DNA of 64,000 nucleotides from contig NZ_JAFCKJ010000002.1 in NCBI RefSeq assembly GCF_018130465.1, positions 248,001-312,000 on the forward strand, read 5' to 3'. The position numbers and the translations under genes were made by a program. The notes under the pieces are model-generated. The model was not told the DNA's origin. It was given only the letters and a program-made list of their open reading frames with translations, and ran no database searches. Numbering within the stretch: the first letter of the stretch is position 1; each line of letters opens with the position of its first letter. Positions 1 through 9,143 of the stretch are shown piece by piece. This DNA is from Bradyrhizobium canariense (GTDB taxonomy: Bacteria; Pseudomonadota; Alphaproteobacteria; Rhizobiales; Xanthobacteraceae).

Positions 1-1
1 G

Positions 2-709
2 GTGCGCAGCCAGAAGCAGCTCGATCGCGTGCTCGACGAGATCGAGGAAGCGCCGGGAATCGTGCTGTTCACGCTGCTCGAAAAGGACCTGGTCTCCAGG
101 CTCGAGGACAAGTGCAAAGGGATCAATGTTCCCAGCCTGTCGATCATCGGCCCGGTGATGCAATTGTTCGAGGCGTATCTCGGAGCTGCCACGACCGGCC
201 GAGTCGGCGCCCAGCACGTGCTCAATGCCGAATACTTCAAGCGCATCGACGCGTTGAACTACACGATGATTCATGATGACGGCCAGCATGTCGAGGGGCT
301 CAACGACGCGGACGTTGTGCTCGTCGGTGTCTCCCGCACCTCCAAGACACCGACGTCGATTTATCTCGCCAATCGCGGCATCCGCACCGCCAACGTGCCG
401 CTGGTTCCGGGCATTCCGGTTCCCTCGCAGTTGGAGACGTTGACGCGACCGCTGGTGGTGAGCTTGCATGCGACGCCGGAACGCTTGATCCAGGTGCGCC
501 AGAACCGCCTGCTCTCCATGGGCGCCGATTCCGGCAGCGACACCTATATCGACAGGCAGTCAGTCGCCGAGGAGGTCGCATTTGCCCGCAAGCTCAGCGC
601 CAAGCACGATTGGCCGCTGCTCGACGTCACGCGGCGCTCGATCGAGGAAACCGCCGCGGCGATCATGAAACTCTACAGCGATCGCCAGCGTAACCGGCCT
701 TCTGAATAG
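2..709 (+). CDS. ppsR: PPDK/PEP synthase regulatory kinase-pyrophosphorylase (DUF299), 5' truncated by window edge
   Basis: This is the C-terminal 235 residues of the DUF299 family, bifunctional enzymes that inactivate pyruvate phosphate dikinase or PEP synthase by ADP-dependent threonine phosphorylation and reactivate it by Pi-dependent dephosphorylation. The nucleotide-binding P-loop [11 protein letters not shown] is intact (about residues 109-119 of the visible part). Family members are about 270-280 residues, so roughly 40 N-terminal residues lie left of the window. The GTG at base 2 is an internal codon, not a start. The gene leads the maf-coaE-dnaQ run. Which target it regulates (PPDK or PpsA) cannot be told from here. 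Confidence 0.93.
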   Translation: MRSQKQLDRVLDEIEEAPGIVLFTLLEKDLVSRLEDKCKGINVPSLSIIGPVMQLFEAYLGAATTGRVGAQHVLNAEYFKRIDALNYTMIHDDGQHVEGLNDADVVLVGVSRTSKTPTSIYLANRGIRTANVPLVPGIPVPSQLETLTRPLVVSLHATPERLIQVRQNRLLSMGADSGSDTYIDRQSVAEEVAFARKLSAKHDWPLLDVTRRSIEETAAAIMKLYSDRQRNRPSE

Positions 710-740
710 TCTCGGGAATAGTTTTAGGAATAATTTTGCG

Positions 741-1349
741 ATGGGTCTGTGGCTCGGAAAATCTTCGTTGATCCTGGCCTCGCAGAGCAGTGCGCGAAAG
801 ATGCTGTTGGCCAATGCCGGGCTCGAGTTCAAGGCGATCACGGCTGATATCGACGAGCGCGGTATCCAAGCCGCCTCCGGCCTTTCGAGTCCGCGCGAGA
901 TCGCCCTGCTGCTGGCGCGCGAAAAGGCCAAGGCAGTCTCGGCCCATTACGCCGGAAGCTACGTCATCGGTGCGGATCAAACGCTGGCGCTTGGCGATCG
1001 CCTCTTCAACAAGCCTGCGGGGCGCCTCCAGGCGTTGGCACAGCTGCGCGATCTCTCCGGCCATAGCCATGAGCTGAATTCCGCCGTGACGATAGCACGC
1101 GATGGTGAGATCATCTTCGAGGACGTTTCGGTCGCCCGCCTCTCCATGCGGCAGATGACCGACGCCGAGCTTTCGGCCTATCTCGACACCGCCGGCGATG
1201 CCGTCACCACCAGCGTCGGTGGCTATCAGCTCGAAAGCCTGGGTATCCACTTGTTCGAGCGTATCGAGGGCGACCACTTCACCATTCTCGGCCTGCCGTT
1301 GCTGCCGCTGCTTGCATTCCTGCGGCGCGAACAGCTAATTGCGGTGTGA
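741..1349 (+). CDS. maf: Maf family nucleotide pyrophosphatase
   Basis: The product is a 202-residue Maf/Ham1-fold house-cleaning enzyme that hydrolyses non-canonical or surplus nucleoside triphosphates to monophosphates. The N-terminal signature [12 protein letters not shown] (residues 11-22), the central GADQTL and the C-terminal [21 protein letters not shown] block are all present, and the length is normal for the family. The ATG lies 31 bases after the ppsR stop and is followed 23 bases downstream by coaE, so the three are probably co-transcribed. Substrate choice (dTTP/UTP versus m7GTP type) is not assigned. The older name septum formation inhibitor would also apply. Confidence 0.93.
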   Translation: MGLWLGKSSLILASQSSARKMLLANAGLEFKAITADIDERGIQAASGLSSPREIALLLAREKAKAVSAHYAGSYVIGADQTLALGDRLFNKPAGRLQALAQLRDLSGHSHELNSAVTIARDGEIIFEDVSVARLSMRQMTDAELSAYLDTAGDAVTTSVGGYQLESLGIHLFERIEGDHFTILGLPLLPLLAFLRREQLIAV

Positions 1350-1372
1350 ATGGCAGATATGGCTGGGCGCTG

Positions 1373-1972
1373 ATGCGGATCCTGGGACTGACCGGCTCGA
1401 TCGGGATGGGCAAATCCACCACCGCGAAATTATTCGCGGAGGCCGGCGTGCCCGTCTACGATGCCGATGCGGCCGTCCATCAGCTCTATGAGGGCGAGGC
1501 TGCGCCCGCAATCGAGGCCGCCTTCCCCGGCACCACCGCGAACGGCAAGGTCGATCGGCCAAAGCTGTCGGCGCGTGTGGTGCACGATGCTGCCGCCATC
1601 AAGCAGCTCGAGCAGATCGTCCACCCGATGCTCGGCGTTTCCCGGAAAAAATTCTTCGCCGACGCCGAAGCGGCCAACGCGCCGGTCGTGGTGCTGGACA
1701 TTCCGCTGCTGTTCGAGACGGGTGGCGAGACGCGGGTCGATGCCGTGGTCGTGGTGACGACGTCTCCGGAACTGCAGCGCGAGCGGGTGCTGGCGCGCGG
1801 TACGATGGACGAGGCCAAGCTCGACGCCATCATCGCCAAGCAGACACCCGACGCGGAAAAGCGCAAGCGCGCCGATTTCGTGGTGGATACGTCACACGGG
1901 CTCGATCCGGTGCGCGCCCAAATCGCGCACATCCTCGCCGAGGTCGTTAAGATGCCGCAGCGGCGAGCCTGA
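1373..1972 (+). CDS. coaE: dephospho-CoA kinase
   Basis: Dephospho-CoA kinase catalyses the last step of CoA synthesis, ATP-dependent phosphorylation of the ribose 3'-hydroxyl of dephospho-CoA. The protein opens with [16 protein letters not shown], the family P-loop, followed by the DADAAVHQL substrate motif and a VLDIPLLFE strand. I start it at ATG 1373, which gives the family N-terminus and 199 residues. An in-frame GTG at 1346 overlaps the maf stop and would add nine residues of no obvious use. The pantothenate kinase gene coaA, for the first step of the same pathway, lies about 13 kb downstream. Confidence 0.94.
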   Translation: MRILGLTGSIGMGKSTTAKLFAEAGVPVYDADAAVHQLYEGEAAPAIEAAFPGTTANGKVDRPKLSARVVHDAAAIKQLEQIVHPMLGVSRKKFFADAEAANAPVVVLDIPLLFETGGETRVDAVVVVTTSPELQRERVLARGTMDEAKLDAIIAKQTPDAEKRKRADFVVDTSHGLDPVRAQIAHILAEVVKMPQRRA

Positions 1973-2000
1973 TTCGCCGCCTTACACGGCTTGCTAGATC

Positions 2001-2717
2001 ATGCGCGAAATCGTTCTCGACACGGAAACCACCGGCCTCGACCCGCTGCGGGGAGACCGCCTGGTCGAAATCGGCTGCGTCGAGATGCTCAATCGCATGC
2101 CGACGGGGCAGAGTTTCCACGTCTACATCAATCCCGAAAGGGACATGCCGGCGGAAGCCTTTGCGGTGCACGGGCTGTCGGCTGAGTTTCTGGCGACGAA
2201 GCAGCTGTTTCACGAGGTCGTCGACGAGTTTCTGGAATTCATCGGCGACGCTCCGCTGGTGATCCACAACGCCTCGTTCGACATCAGCTTCATCAATGCC
2301 GAGCTCGACCGGATCAAGCGCACGGCGATCCCGCGTGAGCGGCTGGTCGATACGCTGCTGCTGGCACGGCGCAAGCATCCCGGCGTGTCGAACCGGCTCG
2401 ATGATCTCTGCTCGCGCTATGCGATCGACAATTCACGCCGCACCAAGCACGGCGCGTTGCTCGACGCCGAGTTGCTTGCGGAAGTCTATGTGGATCTGGT
2501 CGGGGCGCGGCAATCGCAACTGCTGCTGGCTTCGGAAACCGAGGAGACTCGCGCCAATGGGGCTTCCGATGCGCCGCGGCGGCAGCGGCCAGTGCCACTC
2601 GCGCCGCGGATTTCAGGCGCCGAGCGCGAGGCCCACCGGACCTTCATCGCAACGCTCGGCGACAAGGCGATCTGGAACGAGTTCCTGCCCGCTCCAGCTG
2701 CCCCTTCGGCTGGTTAG
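2001..2717 (+). CDS. dnaQ: DNA polymerase III epsilon subunit (3'-5' proofreading exonuclease)
   Basis: This DEDDh exonuclease proofreads for the replicative polymerase. Exo I (DTETTG, residues 7-12), Exo II ([14 protein letters not shown]) and Exo III ([17 protein letters not shown], supplying the catalytic His and Asp) are all readable in 238 residues. The C-terminal extension is the part that binds the alpha subunit in this family. The gene ends at 2717, overlapping the convergent secB 3' end so that the two stop codons (TAG on plus, TAA on minus) share bases. The maf-coaE-dnaQ-secB order is a conserved alphaproteobacterial arrangement. Confidence 0.95.
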   Translation: MREIVLDTETTGLDPLRGDRLVEIGCVEMLNRMPTGQSFHVYINPERDMPAEAFAVHGLSAEFLATKQLFHEVVDEFLEFIGDAPLVIHNASFDISFINAELDRIKRTAIPRERLVDTLLLARRKHPGVSNRLDDLCSRYAIDNSRRTKHGALLDAELLAEVYVDLVGARQSQLLLASETEETRANGASDAPRRQRPVPLAPRISGAEREAHRTFIATLGDKAIWNEFLPAPAAPSAG

Positions 2718-3196
2718 GCCTGGCCGCTCGGCTGAGCGGCCATTTGCCGCTCCATGTTCTGACGATAGAGACCGACGAAGTCGACCGGATCCAGCATCAG
2801 GGGCGGGAACCCGCCGTCGCGCACGGCAGTCGCGATGATCTCACGGGCGAACGGGAACAGCAGGCGCGGGCATTCGATCATGACCAGCGGATGCAAATTG
2901 TCCTTCGGCACGTTGGAGATACGGAACACGCCGGCATAAGCGAGCTCGAACGAGAACATGATCTTGCCGGCGGTCTCGGCCTTGCCCTCGACCGACAGCG
3001 TTACCTCGAACTCCTGTTCACTCAGGTTGTTGGCGCTGACATTGATCTGGATGTTGATCTGGGGCGGCTGGCTCTGCTGCTGGAGCGAGCTGGGCGCATT
3101 CGGATTTTCGAACGAGAGGTCCTTGGTATATTGCGCCAGGACGTTGAGCTGGGGAGCCTGGGCCGCCTCGGGAGGGGTGCCGTTACCGTTGGTCAT
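2714..3196 (-). CDS. secB: protein-export chaperone SecB
   Basis: SecB is a homotetrameric cytosolic chaperone that keeps precursor proteins unfolded and hands them to SecA. The 160-residue sequence carries the family core [19 protein letters not shown], the beta strands around [25 protein letters not shown] and the helix [28 protein letters not shown]. The N-terminus is Gly/Asn/Pro-rich, as in other alphaproteobacterial SecB proteins. The gene is convergent with dnaQ and divergent from the Tim44-like gene. Confidence 0.96.
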   Translation of the reverse strand: MTNGNGTPPEAAQAPQLNVLAQYTKDLSFENPNAPSSLQQQSQPPQINIQINVSANNLSEQEFEVTLSVEGKAETAGKIMFSFELAYAGVFRISNVPKDNLHPLVMIECPRLLFPFAREIIATAVRDGGFPPLMLDPVDFVGLYRQNMERQMAAQPSGQA

Positions 3197-3613
3197 AAGA
3201 ATGTCTCCTTACCCGATTGGGGCTGAATTTCGCGGCGGTTGGCTAACATAGGGCCGCCTCGTTCCACAAGGACGAACGGTCCCGGATGGGGAATTCAGGC
3301 CACGCCCACAACTGTGACGTTGACCCCGCCGATCCAGCGAAACTGCGCCTTAAACGATTGAAGATGCGCGATTTCCGGGCAGGATCGGGTTTCCCCTTAA
3401 GCATAAAACGCGCTACAGTCGATGCTGTGCCAAAAGGCGCCATTGGCCCGGCAAGATTTCGTGCCTACATCCCACGGACCTGACGCGCGGACCCAAAATG
3501 GTGATGTAGACTTGCCGTTCCCGTATGGAACGGTCTACTGGCCGGATCGATTTTCCCGGCATGACCCCTTCGAGACGGCCTCTTTCTACAGAAGACCAGA
3601 AAGCGAATACGAC
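3197..3613. other. intergenic region between divergent secB and Tim44-like gene
   Basis: This stretch of about 417 bases separates two divergent genes and must hold both promoters. An open frame in phase with the Tim44-like gene runs back to 3422, but its translation lacks the family's character, so I treat it as non-coding. I see no repeat, RNA gene or recognisable operator. Confidence 0.5.
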
Positions 3614-4309
3614 GTGGACATCTACACCATCATCTTCCTGGCGCTGGCGGTCTTCATCTTTCTGAGGCTGCGCAGCGTGCTGGGGCAGCGCACGGGTAAC
3701 GAGCGGCCGCCGTTCGACCGCAACGCGCTCCAGGGTGCCCAGGACAAGAACGTCGTCACCATGCCAGGCAAGGTCATCGACCAGGCCCCCTTGGCGCCGA
3801 CGGCCGAGCCGACCCCGCCCTCCGACCGCTGGAAGGGCCTGACCGAGCCGGGCACCGTGCTCGCCCAGGGTCTCGACGCCATCGTCGAGAAGGATTCCGC
3901 CTTCGATCCGCGCCATTTCATCTCCGGCGCCCGCGGCGCCTATGAGATGATCGTGCTGGCCTTTGCCAATGGCGACCGCCGTTCGCTGAAAGACCTGTTG
4001 TCGTCGGAGGTCTATGAAAGCTTCGATGCCGCAATCAAGGAGCGCGAGAAGAACGAGCAGAAGACCGAGACGCGCTTTGTCTCGATCGACAAGGCCGAGC
4101 TCGTCGGCGCCGAGCTGCGCGACCGTACCGCCCAGCTCACGATCCGCTTCGTCTCGCAGATGATCTCGGCGACCCGAGACAAGGCCGGCAACATCGTCGA
4201 CGGCAGCGCCGATACGGTCGCCGACATCACCGACATCTGGACTTTCGCCCGCGACATCACCTCTCGCGATCCGAACTGGAAGCTGGTTGGCACCGGAAGC
4301 GCGAATTAA
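3614..4309 (+). CDS. Tim44/TimA-family membrane-associated protein
   Basis: The protein has one N-terminal membrane segment (IYTIIFLALAVFIFLRL, residues 3-19), a Pro-rich linker, and a C-terminal Tim44-like domain from about residue 95 (RHFISGARGAYEMIVLAFANGD onward). I chose the GTG at 3614 because the protein then begins VDIYTIIFLALAVF, the usual alphaproteobacterial N-terminus, and has 231 residues. Longer forms reach back into the divergent promoter region. Bacterial Tim44-like proteins are inner-membrane anchored and presumed to act in envelope protein handling; the exact role is not established. The gene precedes and slightly overlaps mltA. Confidence 0.85.
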   Translation: MDIYTIIFLALAVFIFLRLRSVLGQRTGNERPPFDRNALQGAQDKNVVTMPGKVIDQAPLAPTAEPTPPSDRWKGLTEPGTVLAQGLDAIVEKDSAFDPRHFISGARGAYEMIVLAFANGDRRSLKDLLSSEVYESFDAAIKEREKNEQKTETRFVSIDKAELVGAELRDRTAQLTIRFVSQMISATRDKAGNIVDGSADTVADITDIWTFARDITSRDPNWKLVGTGSAN

Positions 4310-5822
4310 GGCTTTCCTGAAGGCCAGCGCGACGGCGCTTTGCGCCGGTGTCGTCGTGCTTTCGTCGTTTTCACTCGGAGCCGAGGCGGCGCGGCGCCAC
4401 TATCGCAGCCATCACCGTCATCTCCCGGAATTGCCTGCCGCGCCGCCGCGCGCCTTGCCGTATCCGCAGCTTCCCCTGCCGTTCGAAATTCCCGGCGCGC
4501 AATATCTGCCGCTGGCCTGGGCCGATGTAAAGGGCTGGAGCGACGACGATCATCTCGCCGCCTACAAGACGTTTCGCGCGAGCTGCCGTCCGATCAGCGC
4601 GCAGACCGGCGCTGCCGAACCGAAGGCTTTGGGCGCCTCGCTGGGCGAACCCTGCCGGGTCGCCAAATCGCTCGAGCTTACCGACGACGCCAGGGCCAAA
4701 ACCTACTTCGAGGAGAATTTTGCGCCGCTGCGAATCTCGCGCCTCGGCGAGCCCGACGGTTTCGTCACCGGCTATTACGAGCCGGTGCTGGAGGGATCGC
4801 GCACGCAGACCGACGTCTACAACGTCCCGGTCTATCGCCGTCCCTCGAACTTGTTCGTGCGCGGCTACAAGCAGGATTCGGTCAGCCTGCCCAACAAGGG
4901 CCCGGTCTATCGCAAGATCGGCCGCCGCAAGCTCGTGCCCTATTACGACCGCGGCGAGATCGAGGACGGCAAGATCGCCGGCCGCGGACTCGAGATTGCC
5001 TGGTTGAAGGACCCAACCGATCTGCTGTTCGCCCAGATTCAGGGCTCGGCGCGGATCAAGTTCGACGACGGCGGCACGGTTCGGCTCAATTACGACGCCT
5101 ATAACGGCTATCCCTATACGGCGGTCGGTCGCATCCTGATCGAGCGCGGCATCATTCCGAAGGAAGAGATGTCGATGCAGAAGATCAGGGAGTGGATGGC
5201 GCAGACCCCGGATGGCGCCAGGGAGCTGCGGCGCCAGAACCGCTCCTACATCTTTTTCCGCGAGGTCAATCTGTCCGACAAGGACGAGGCGGTCGGCGCG
5301 CAAGGTATTCCGCTGACGGCCGGCCGCTCGATCGCGGTCGACAAATCGCTTCACGTCTACGGCACCCCGTTCTTCATCGAGGGCGAACTGCCGATCGATT
5401 CCGAACGCGCGAAGACGCCGTTCCATCGGTTGATGATCGCGCAGGACACAGGCTCGGCCATCATCGGTCCTGCGCGGGCCGATCTCTATTTCGGCGCGGG
5501 CCAGGAGGCCGGCCGGGTCTCCGGGCGGCTGCGCCATGCCATGCATTTCGTGATGCTGGTGCCGAAGGACCTCGATCCCACGGCGCGCGGCTCGCGGCTC
5601 CCGGTGCCGGATCCGCGGCCCTCGGAGAAGATCGCAAAGCTGTTTCCGCAAACGGAGCCTGCGAAGGACAAACCGGCGGCTCCGGCCGCAGCCGCGACAC
5701 AAGGCAAAGGTGAGACGGTCGCCGTTGCCAACCCGGTCCCGCTGCCGGCGCCGCGTCCCGTGATAGAGCCCGTTCGCGAGCCGCGGCGGCCGGTGAAAAA
5801 TCGTCCCCATCGGCAGCAATGA
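4287..5822 (+). CDS. mltA: membrane-bound lytic murein transglycosylase A (MltA)
   Basis: MltA cleaves the MurNAc-GlcNAc bond of peptidoglycan, leaving 1,6-anhydro ends. The protein has an N-terminal hydrophobic export segment (about residues 12-34), an MltA barrel domain including FVTGYYEPVLEGSR and FAQIQGSARI, and a C-terminal 3D domain with the family's Asp-containing motif QDTGSAIIGPARADLYFGAG. A Pro/Ala-rich tail follows. The only start that keeps the export segment seems to be TTG 4287, inside the end of the Tim44-like gene; the exact start is uncertain. The smr gene follows with overlapping stop and start (ATGA). Confidence 0.9.
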   Translation: MAPEARIKAFLKASATALCAGVVVLSSFSLGAEAARRHYRSHHRHLPELPAAPPRALPYPQLPLPFEIPGAQYLPLAWADVKGWSDDDHLAAYKTFRASCRPISAQTGAAEPKALGASLGEPCRVAKSLELTDDARAKTYFEENFAPLRISRLGEPDGFVTGYYEPVLEGSRTQTDVYNVPVYRRPSNLFVRGYKQDSVSLPNKGPVYRKIGRRKLVPYYDRGEIEDGKIAGRGLEIAWLKDPTDLLFAQIQGSARIKFDDGGTVRLNYDAYNGYPYTAVGRILIERGIIPKEEMSMQKIREWMAQTPDGARELRRQNRSYIFFREVNLSDKDEAVGAQGIPLTAGRSIAVDKSLHVYGTPFFIEGELPIDSERAKTPFHRLMIAQDTGSAIIGPARADLYFGAGQEAGRVSGRLRHAMHFVMLVPKDLDPTARGSRLPVPDPRPSEKIAKLFPQTEPAKDKPAAPAAAATQGKGETVAVANPVPLPAPRPVIEPVREPRRPVKNRPHRQQ

Positions 5823-6409
5823 AGCGATCGTCCCGTCCGCCCGTGCTGGAGCCTCGTCCCTCGCCGCGCCGTCGCGCGCTGAGCGAGGAAGAACGCGCGC
5901 TGTGGGACACGGTCGCAAAACAGGTCAAGCCGCTGAGGAAGTATCGCGCGGCGAAATCGCAAGCTGCGTCACGCACGGAGCCTTCACCCGCCGCGCCTGC
6001 CGCGCGGCCCGCGCCATCGCCGCGTCCGATCGCTGCCGTCCCGGCGCCGCGCATCGCAAAACCGGCCATTCCACCGCTGGCGCCGCTTGGGAAGCGTGAG
6101 CGCACAAAACTGTCGCGCGGGCGAAGCGAGATCGAGGCACGGCTCGATCTGCATGGCATGACCCAGATGCGCGCCCATCGCGCGCTGACCGGATTCCTGC
6201 ACCGCGCTCACCATGACGGCCTGACCTTCGTGCTCGTCATCACCGGCAAGGGCCGCAGCGGCGGCGAAAGCGGCGTGCTCCGCCGCCTGGTGCCGGAATG
6301 GCTGAGCCTGCCGGAATTCCGCGCCGTCGTCGTGGGGTTTGAAGAGGCCGGTATCGGCCATGGCGGCGAGGGCGCGCTTTACGTGCGGGTTCGCCGGGCG
6401 AGATTTTAG
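5819..6409 (+). CDS. Smr domain protein (Smr/MutS2 C-terminal nuclease-like domain)
   Basis: The 196-residue protein has a basic, Pro/Ala-rich N-terminal half of low complexity and a C-terminal Smr domain from about residue 100. The two hallmark motifs are present: LDLHGMTQMRAH and VITGKGRSGG. Stand-alone Smr proteins of this type are proposed nucleic-acid endonucleases; the substrate is unknown. The ATG overlaps the mltA stop, so translation is probably coupled. A palindromic repeat begins three bases after the stop. Confidence 0.88.
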   Translation: MKRSSRPPVLEPRPSPRRRALSEEERALWDTVAKQVKPLRKYRAAKSQAASRTEPSPAAPAARPAPSPRPIAAVPAPRIAKPAIPPLAPLGKRERTKLSRGRSEIEARLDLHGMTQMRAHRALTGFLHRAHHDGLTFVLVITGKGRSGGESGVLRRLVPEWLSLPEFRAVVVGFEEAGIGHGGEGALYVRVRRARF

Positions 6410-6411
6410 AG

Positions 6412-6458
6412 AGCATGATCCGGAAAAGTGGGCACCGGTTTTCCGACCAGATCATGCT
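6412..6458. repeat. dispersed palindromic repeat, family R1
   Basis: This 47-base element begins AGCATGAT and ends ATCATGCT, with GGAAAAGTGGGCACCGG and GGTTTTCCG as inner arms, and can fold into a hairpin. Near-identical copies occur at 46070-46116 and, inverted, at 62166-62211; degenerate copies are at 16978-17025 and 30946-30992. It sits in the gap between the convergent smr and membrane-protein genes. Confidence 0.85.
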
Positions 6459-6461
6459 TGG

Positions 6462-7586
6462 CTAAAACGGCCGCACGATTCCGACGCGTGGGACCAGCGT
6501 GAGGACCAGGCCGAAGATATTTGTCTTCTGATCTTCCGCCGGAATCAGCGGCGTCTCGCGTGCGGCGGGCAGCATCTTCACCGCGTGCAGGATCAGGAAC
6601 ATGCAGACTGCCCAGTTCGAGATCCAGCGCGAATAGTCGAACACCATCGCGAACATCACGAGACAGGCGAGGCTGACGCCGGCGAGCGCCGCGATCACGA
6701 GCCGGCGGTGCGTGTCGCTTGCGAGCGCGGCGATCAGGTTCGCAAAATAGCGCCACAGCGGTGTGTGCAGCCAGATCAGCAGCGCGAACACGGGCACGCC
6801 GAAGATGTTGTGCGGCAGGCGGCCCCAAGTGTCGGAAACCTCCTGCGCCAGCGGCTGGTACCAGATGTATGCGAATTGCAGCAGGTCGGTCCGCGACGGA
6901 TCGGCCATCCGGGTTTTCAGATACGCCACGAAATCCGCCTCCGGGATCGGCATCGTTCCCAGAAACTGCGCGGCGAAGAACAGCGCGGAGACGGCAAGCA
7001 GGGCAATGATGCCGAACGCGACATTGGTGCGATCGCAGCCGTAGGTCAGATAGTGCCTGATCACGACGATGGTGATGATGGTCGGCACATACATCAGGAG
7101 ATGGATGTGGTGGATCAGGACGAGAACGATCGAGAACAGCGCAGCTAGCGCCACGAACAGCAGCGAGCCGGCCGGCGCCAGCAGGAGGATGATCGCCAGC
7201 GCGCAGCCATAGATGTCGAAATGGCCGAGCGTGTGCATGAAGTTCTTGAGGAAGAACGGCGAGCCCGCGATGAAGACGAACGTCGGCAATGTCTTCGCGG
7301 TGAAGCCGAACGTCTTCTGGAATAGTCTTGCGTACAGTCCCAGCGTCACCAGCCATGTCGCGCCGCCGAGCGCGAACACCAGCCACACCGGAACCTTGTC
7401 GGTGAACAGCGCGACGATCGCCCCGATCAGCGCGCGCTTGATGAAGCCGAAATGGTAGTCGACGAGGAGGTGGATGTAGGGGACGTAAGGCGGCAGCTGG
7501 ATCTTGTGAACGAAGACGCCGACGATGACTGCCGCGTTGATCGCGAACAGGAGACGCCAGGGGTTTTGCAGGAAGTTAGCGTGCAT
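6462..7586 (-). CDS. polytopic membrane protein of unknown function
   Basis: I do not recognise this 374-residue protein. It has about ten hydrophobic segments spread over its length and short polar loops. Near the N-terminus is DYHFGFIKRALIG (about residues 44-56), which resembles the Gly-Phe-x-Arg-Arg motif seen in some large multi-pass proteins suspected of being GT-C-type glycosyltransferases. A later GHFDIYG motif follows. That link is only a resemblance. I start it at ATG 7586; the reading frame extends upstream through a repeat. The gene lies between smr and hslU and is bracketed by R1 and paired R2 repeats. Confidence 0.7.
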   Translation of the reverse strand: MHANFLQNPWRLLFAINAAVIVGVFVHKIQLPPYVPYIHLLVDYHFGFIKRALIGAIVALFTDKVPVWLVFALGGATWLVTLGLYARLFQKTFGFTAKTLPTFVFIAGSPFFLKNFMHTLGHFDIYGCALAIILLLAPAGSLLFVALAALFSIVLVLIHHIHLLMYVPTIITIVVIRHYLTYGCDRTNVAFGIIALLAVSALFFAAQFLGTMPIPEADFVAYLKTRMADPSRTDLLQFAYIWYQPLAQEVSDTWGRLPHNIFGVPVFALLIWLHTPLWRYFANLIAALASDTHRRLVIAALAGVSLACLVMFAMVFDYSRWISNWAVCMFLILHAVKMLPAARETPLIPAEDQKTNIFGLVLTLVPRVGIVRPF

Positions 7587-7615
7587 GTGGCACCCTGCCC
7601 GCACAAACCTCCGCT

Positions 7616-7759
7616 GTCGTCCCCGGCCTGGTGCGCAATTGCGCACGGGGGGCCGGGACCCATACCCACGACTGTTTGCTTTGAGCCAAGGCTGGAGCCG
7701 CTATCTTTATCCAACAATAATCATTGGTGGTTATGGGTCCCGGCTTTCGCCGGGACGAC
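7616..7759. repeat. paired inverted copies of palindromic repeat family R2
   Basis: Two copies face each other. The first (7616-7663) reads GTCGTCCCCGGCC...GGCCGGGACCCAT and holds an internal GTGCGCAATTGCGCAC palindrome. The second (7733-7759) reads ATGGGTCCCGGCTTTCGCC then GGGACGAC. The whole element could form a long stem. A similar pair is at 61248-61370, and single copies are at 28561, 32516 and 46807. Confidence 0.8.
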
Positions 7760-7787
7760 AGCCAGTTGATAGCGCGGCCGCCCGGAA

Positions 7788-9092
7788 TTACAAAATGAAC
7801 CGGCTCAGATCCGCGTTCTTGGCGAGGTCGCCGACGTGCTTCTGCACGAAATCGGCGTCGACCCTGATGGTCTCGCCGCTGCGGTCGGGGGCGGTGAAGG
7901 AGATCTCGTCCAGCACCCGCTCCATCACGGTCTGCAGCCGCCGCGCGCCGATGTTCTCGACGGTGGAATTCACGGCCACCGCGACGTCCGCCAGCGCGTC
8001 GATGGCGTTGTCGGTGATGTCGAGCGTGACGCCCTCGGTCTGCATCAGCGCGACATATTGCTTGATCAGCGAGGCCTCGGGCTCGGTCAGGATGCGGCGC
8101 ATGTCGTCGCGGGTCAGCGCCTGCAGCTCGACGCGGATCGGCAGGCGGCCCTGCAGTTCCGGCAACAGGTCGGACGGCTTTGCGACGTGGAAGGCGCCTG
8201 AGGCAATGAACAGGATGTGGTCGGTCTTCACCGCGCCGTGCTTGGTCGAGACCGTGGTGCCCTCGATCAGGGGCAGCAGGTCGCGCTGCACGCCCTCGCG
8301 CGAGACGTCGCCGCCGGCGCGGCCTTCGCGGGCGCAGATCTTGTCGATCTCGTCCAGGAACACGATGCCGTTGTTCTCGACCGCGCTGATCGCCTCCTGC
8401 GTCAGCTGATCGCTGTCGAGCAGCTTGTCGGATTCCTCGTTGACGAGGATCTCGTGCGAGCTCTCCACCGTCAGCCGCCGCGTCTTGCTGCGTCCGCCCA
8501 GCTTGCCGAAGATGTCGCCGATCGAAACCGCGCCCATCTGCGCGCCGGGCATGCCCGGGATCTCGAACATCGGAAAGCCGCTGCCGCCGCCTTGCGTCTC
8601 GACCTCGATTTCCTTGTCGTTGAGCTCGCCGGCGCGCAGCTTCTTGCGGAAGGAGTCCCGCGTTGCGGCGCTGGCATTGGCACCGACCAGGGCGTCGAGC
8701 ACGCGCTCCTCGGCGGCAAGCTGCGCGCGTGCCTGCACGTCTTTCCGCTTGCGTTCGCGGACCTGGGCGATCGCGACCTCGACGAGATCGCGCACGATCT
8801 GCTCGACGTCGCGGCCGACATAGCCGACCTCGGTGAATTTCGTCGCCTCCACCTTCAGGAACGGCGCGTTGGCCAGCTTTGCGAGCCGCCGGGCGATCTC
8901 GGTCTTGCCGACGCCGGTGGGGCCGATCATCAGGATGTTCTTCGGCAGCACCTCTTCGCGCAAGGAGCCGGAGAGCTGTTGCCGTCGCCAGCGGTTGCGC
9001 AGCGCGATCGAGACCGCGCGCTTGGCATCGGCCTGGCCGACGATGAAACGGTCGAGTTCGGAAACGATTTCGCGGGGGGAGAAGTCTGTCAT
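7788..9092 (-). CDS. hslU: HslU, ATPase/unfoldase subunit of the HslUV protease
   Basis: HslU is the AAA+ hexamer that unfolds substrates and threads them into the HslV peptidase. The 434 residues contain Walker A (GPTGVGKTE, about residues 54-62), Walker B ([10 protein letters not shown]), the intermediate domain around residues 110-230, sensor and arginine-finger regions, and the C-terminal tail ending RFIL that docks into HslV. The start is ATG 9092. It is last in the minus-strand run hslV, GNAT, DUF2585, hslU. Confidence 0.97.
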   Translation of the reverse strand: MTDFSPREIVSELDRFIVGQADAKRAVSIALRNRWRRQQLSGSLREEVLPKNILMIGPTGVGKTEIARRLAKLANAPFLKVEATKFTEVGYVGRDVEQIVRDLVEVAIAQVRERKRKDVQARAQLAAEERVLDALVGANASAATRDSFRKKLRAGELNDKEIEVETQGGGSGFPMFEIPGMPGAQMGAVSIGDIFGKLGGRSKTRRLTVESSHEILVNEESDKLLDSDQLTQEAISAVENNGIVFLDEIDKICAREGRAGGDVSREGVQRDLLPLIEGTTVSTKHGAVKTDHILFIASGAFHVAKPSDLLPELQGRLPIRVELQALTRDDMRRILTEPEASLIKQYVALMQTEGVTLDITDNAIDALADVAVAVNSTVENIGARRLQTVMERVLDEISFTAPDRSGETIRVDADFVQKHVGDLAKNADLSRFIL

Positions 9093-9143
9093 GGGACCTT
9101 AGCTAGGATCAGATGCGGGGCGGGACAAGCCGCTTTTTTGCCG

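Noticed and set aside
4371-5918. Minus-strand open frame (515 codons) opposite mltA and smr
   Set aside because: It mirrors the codon pattern of the two real genes and shows no motif.
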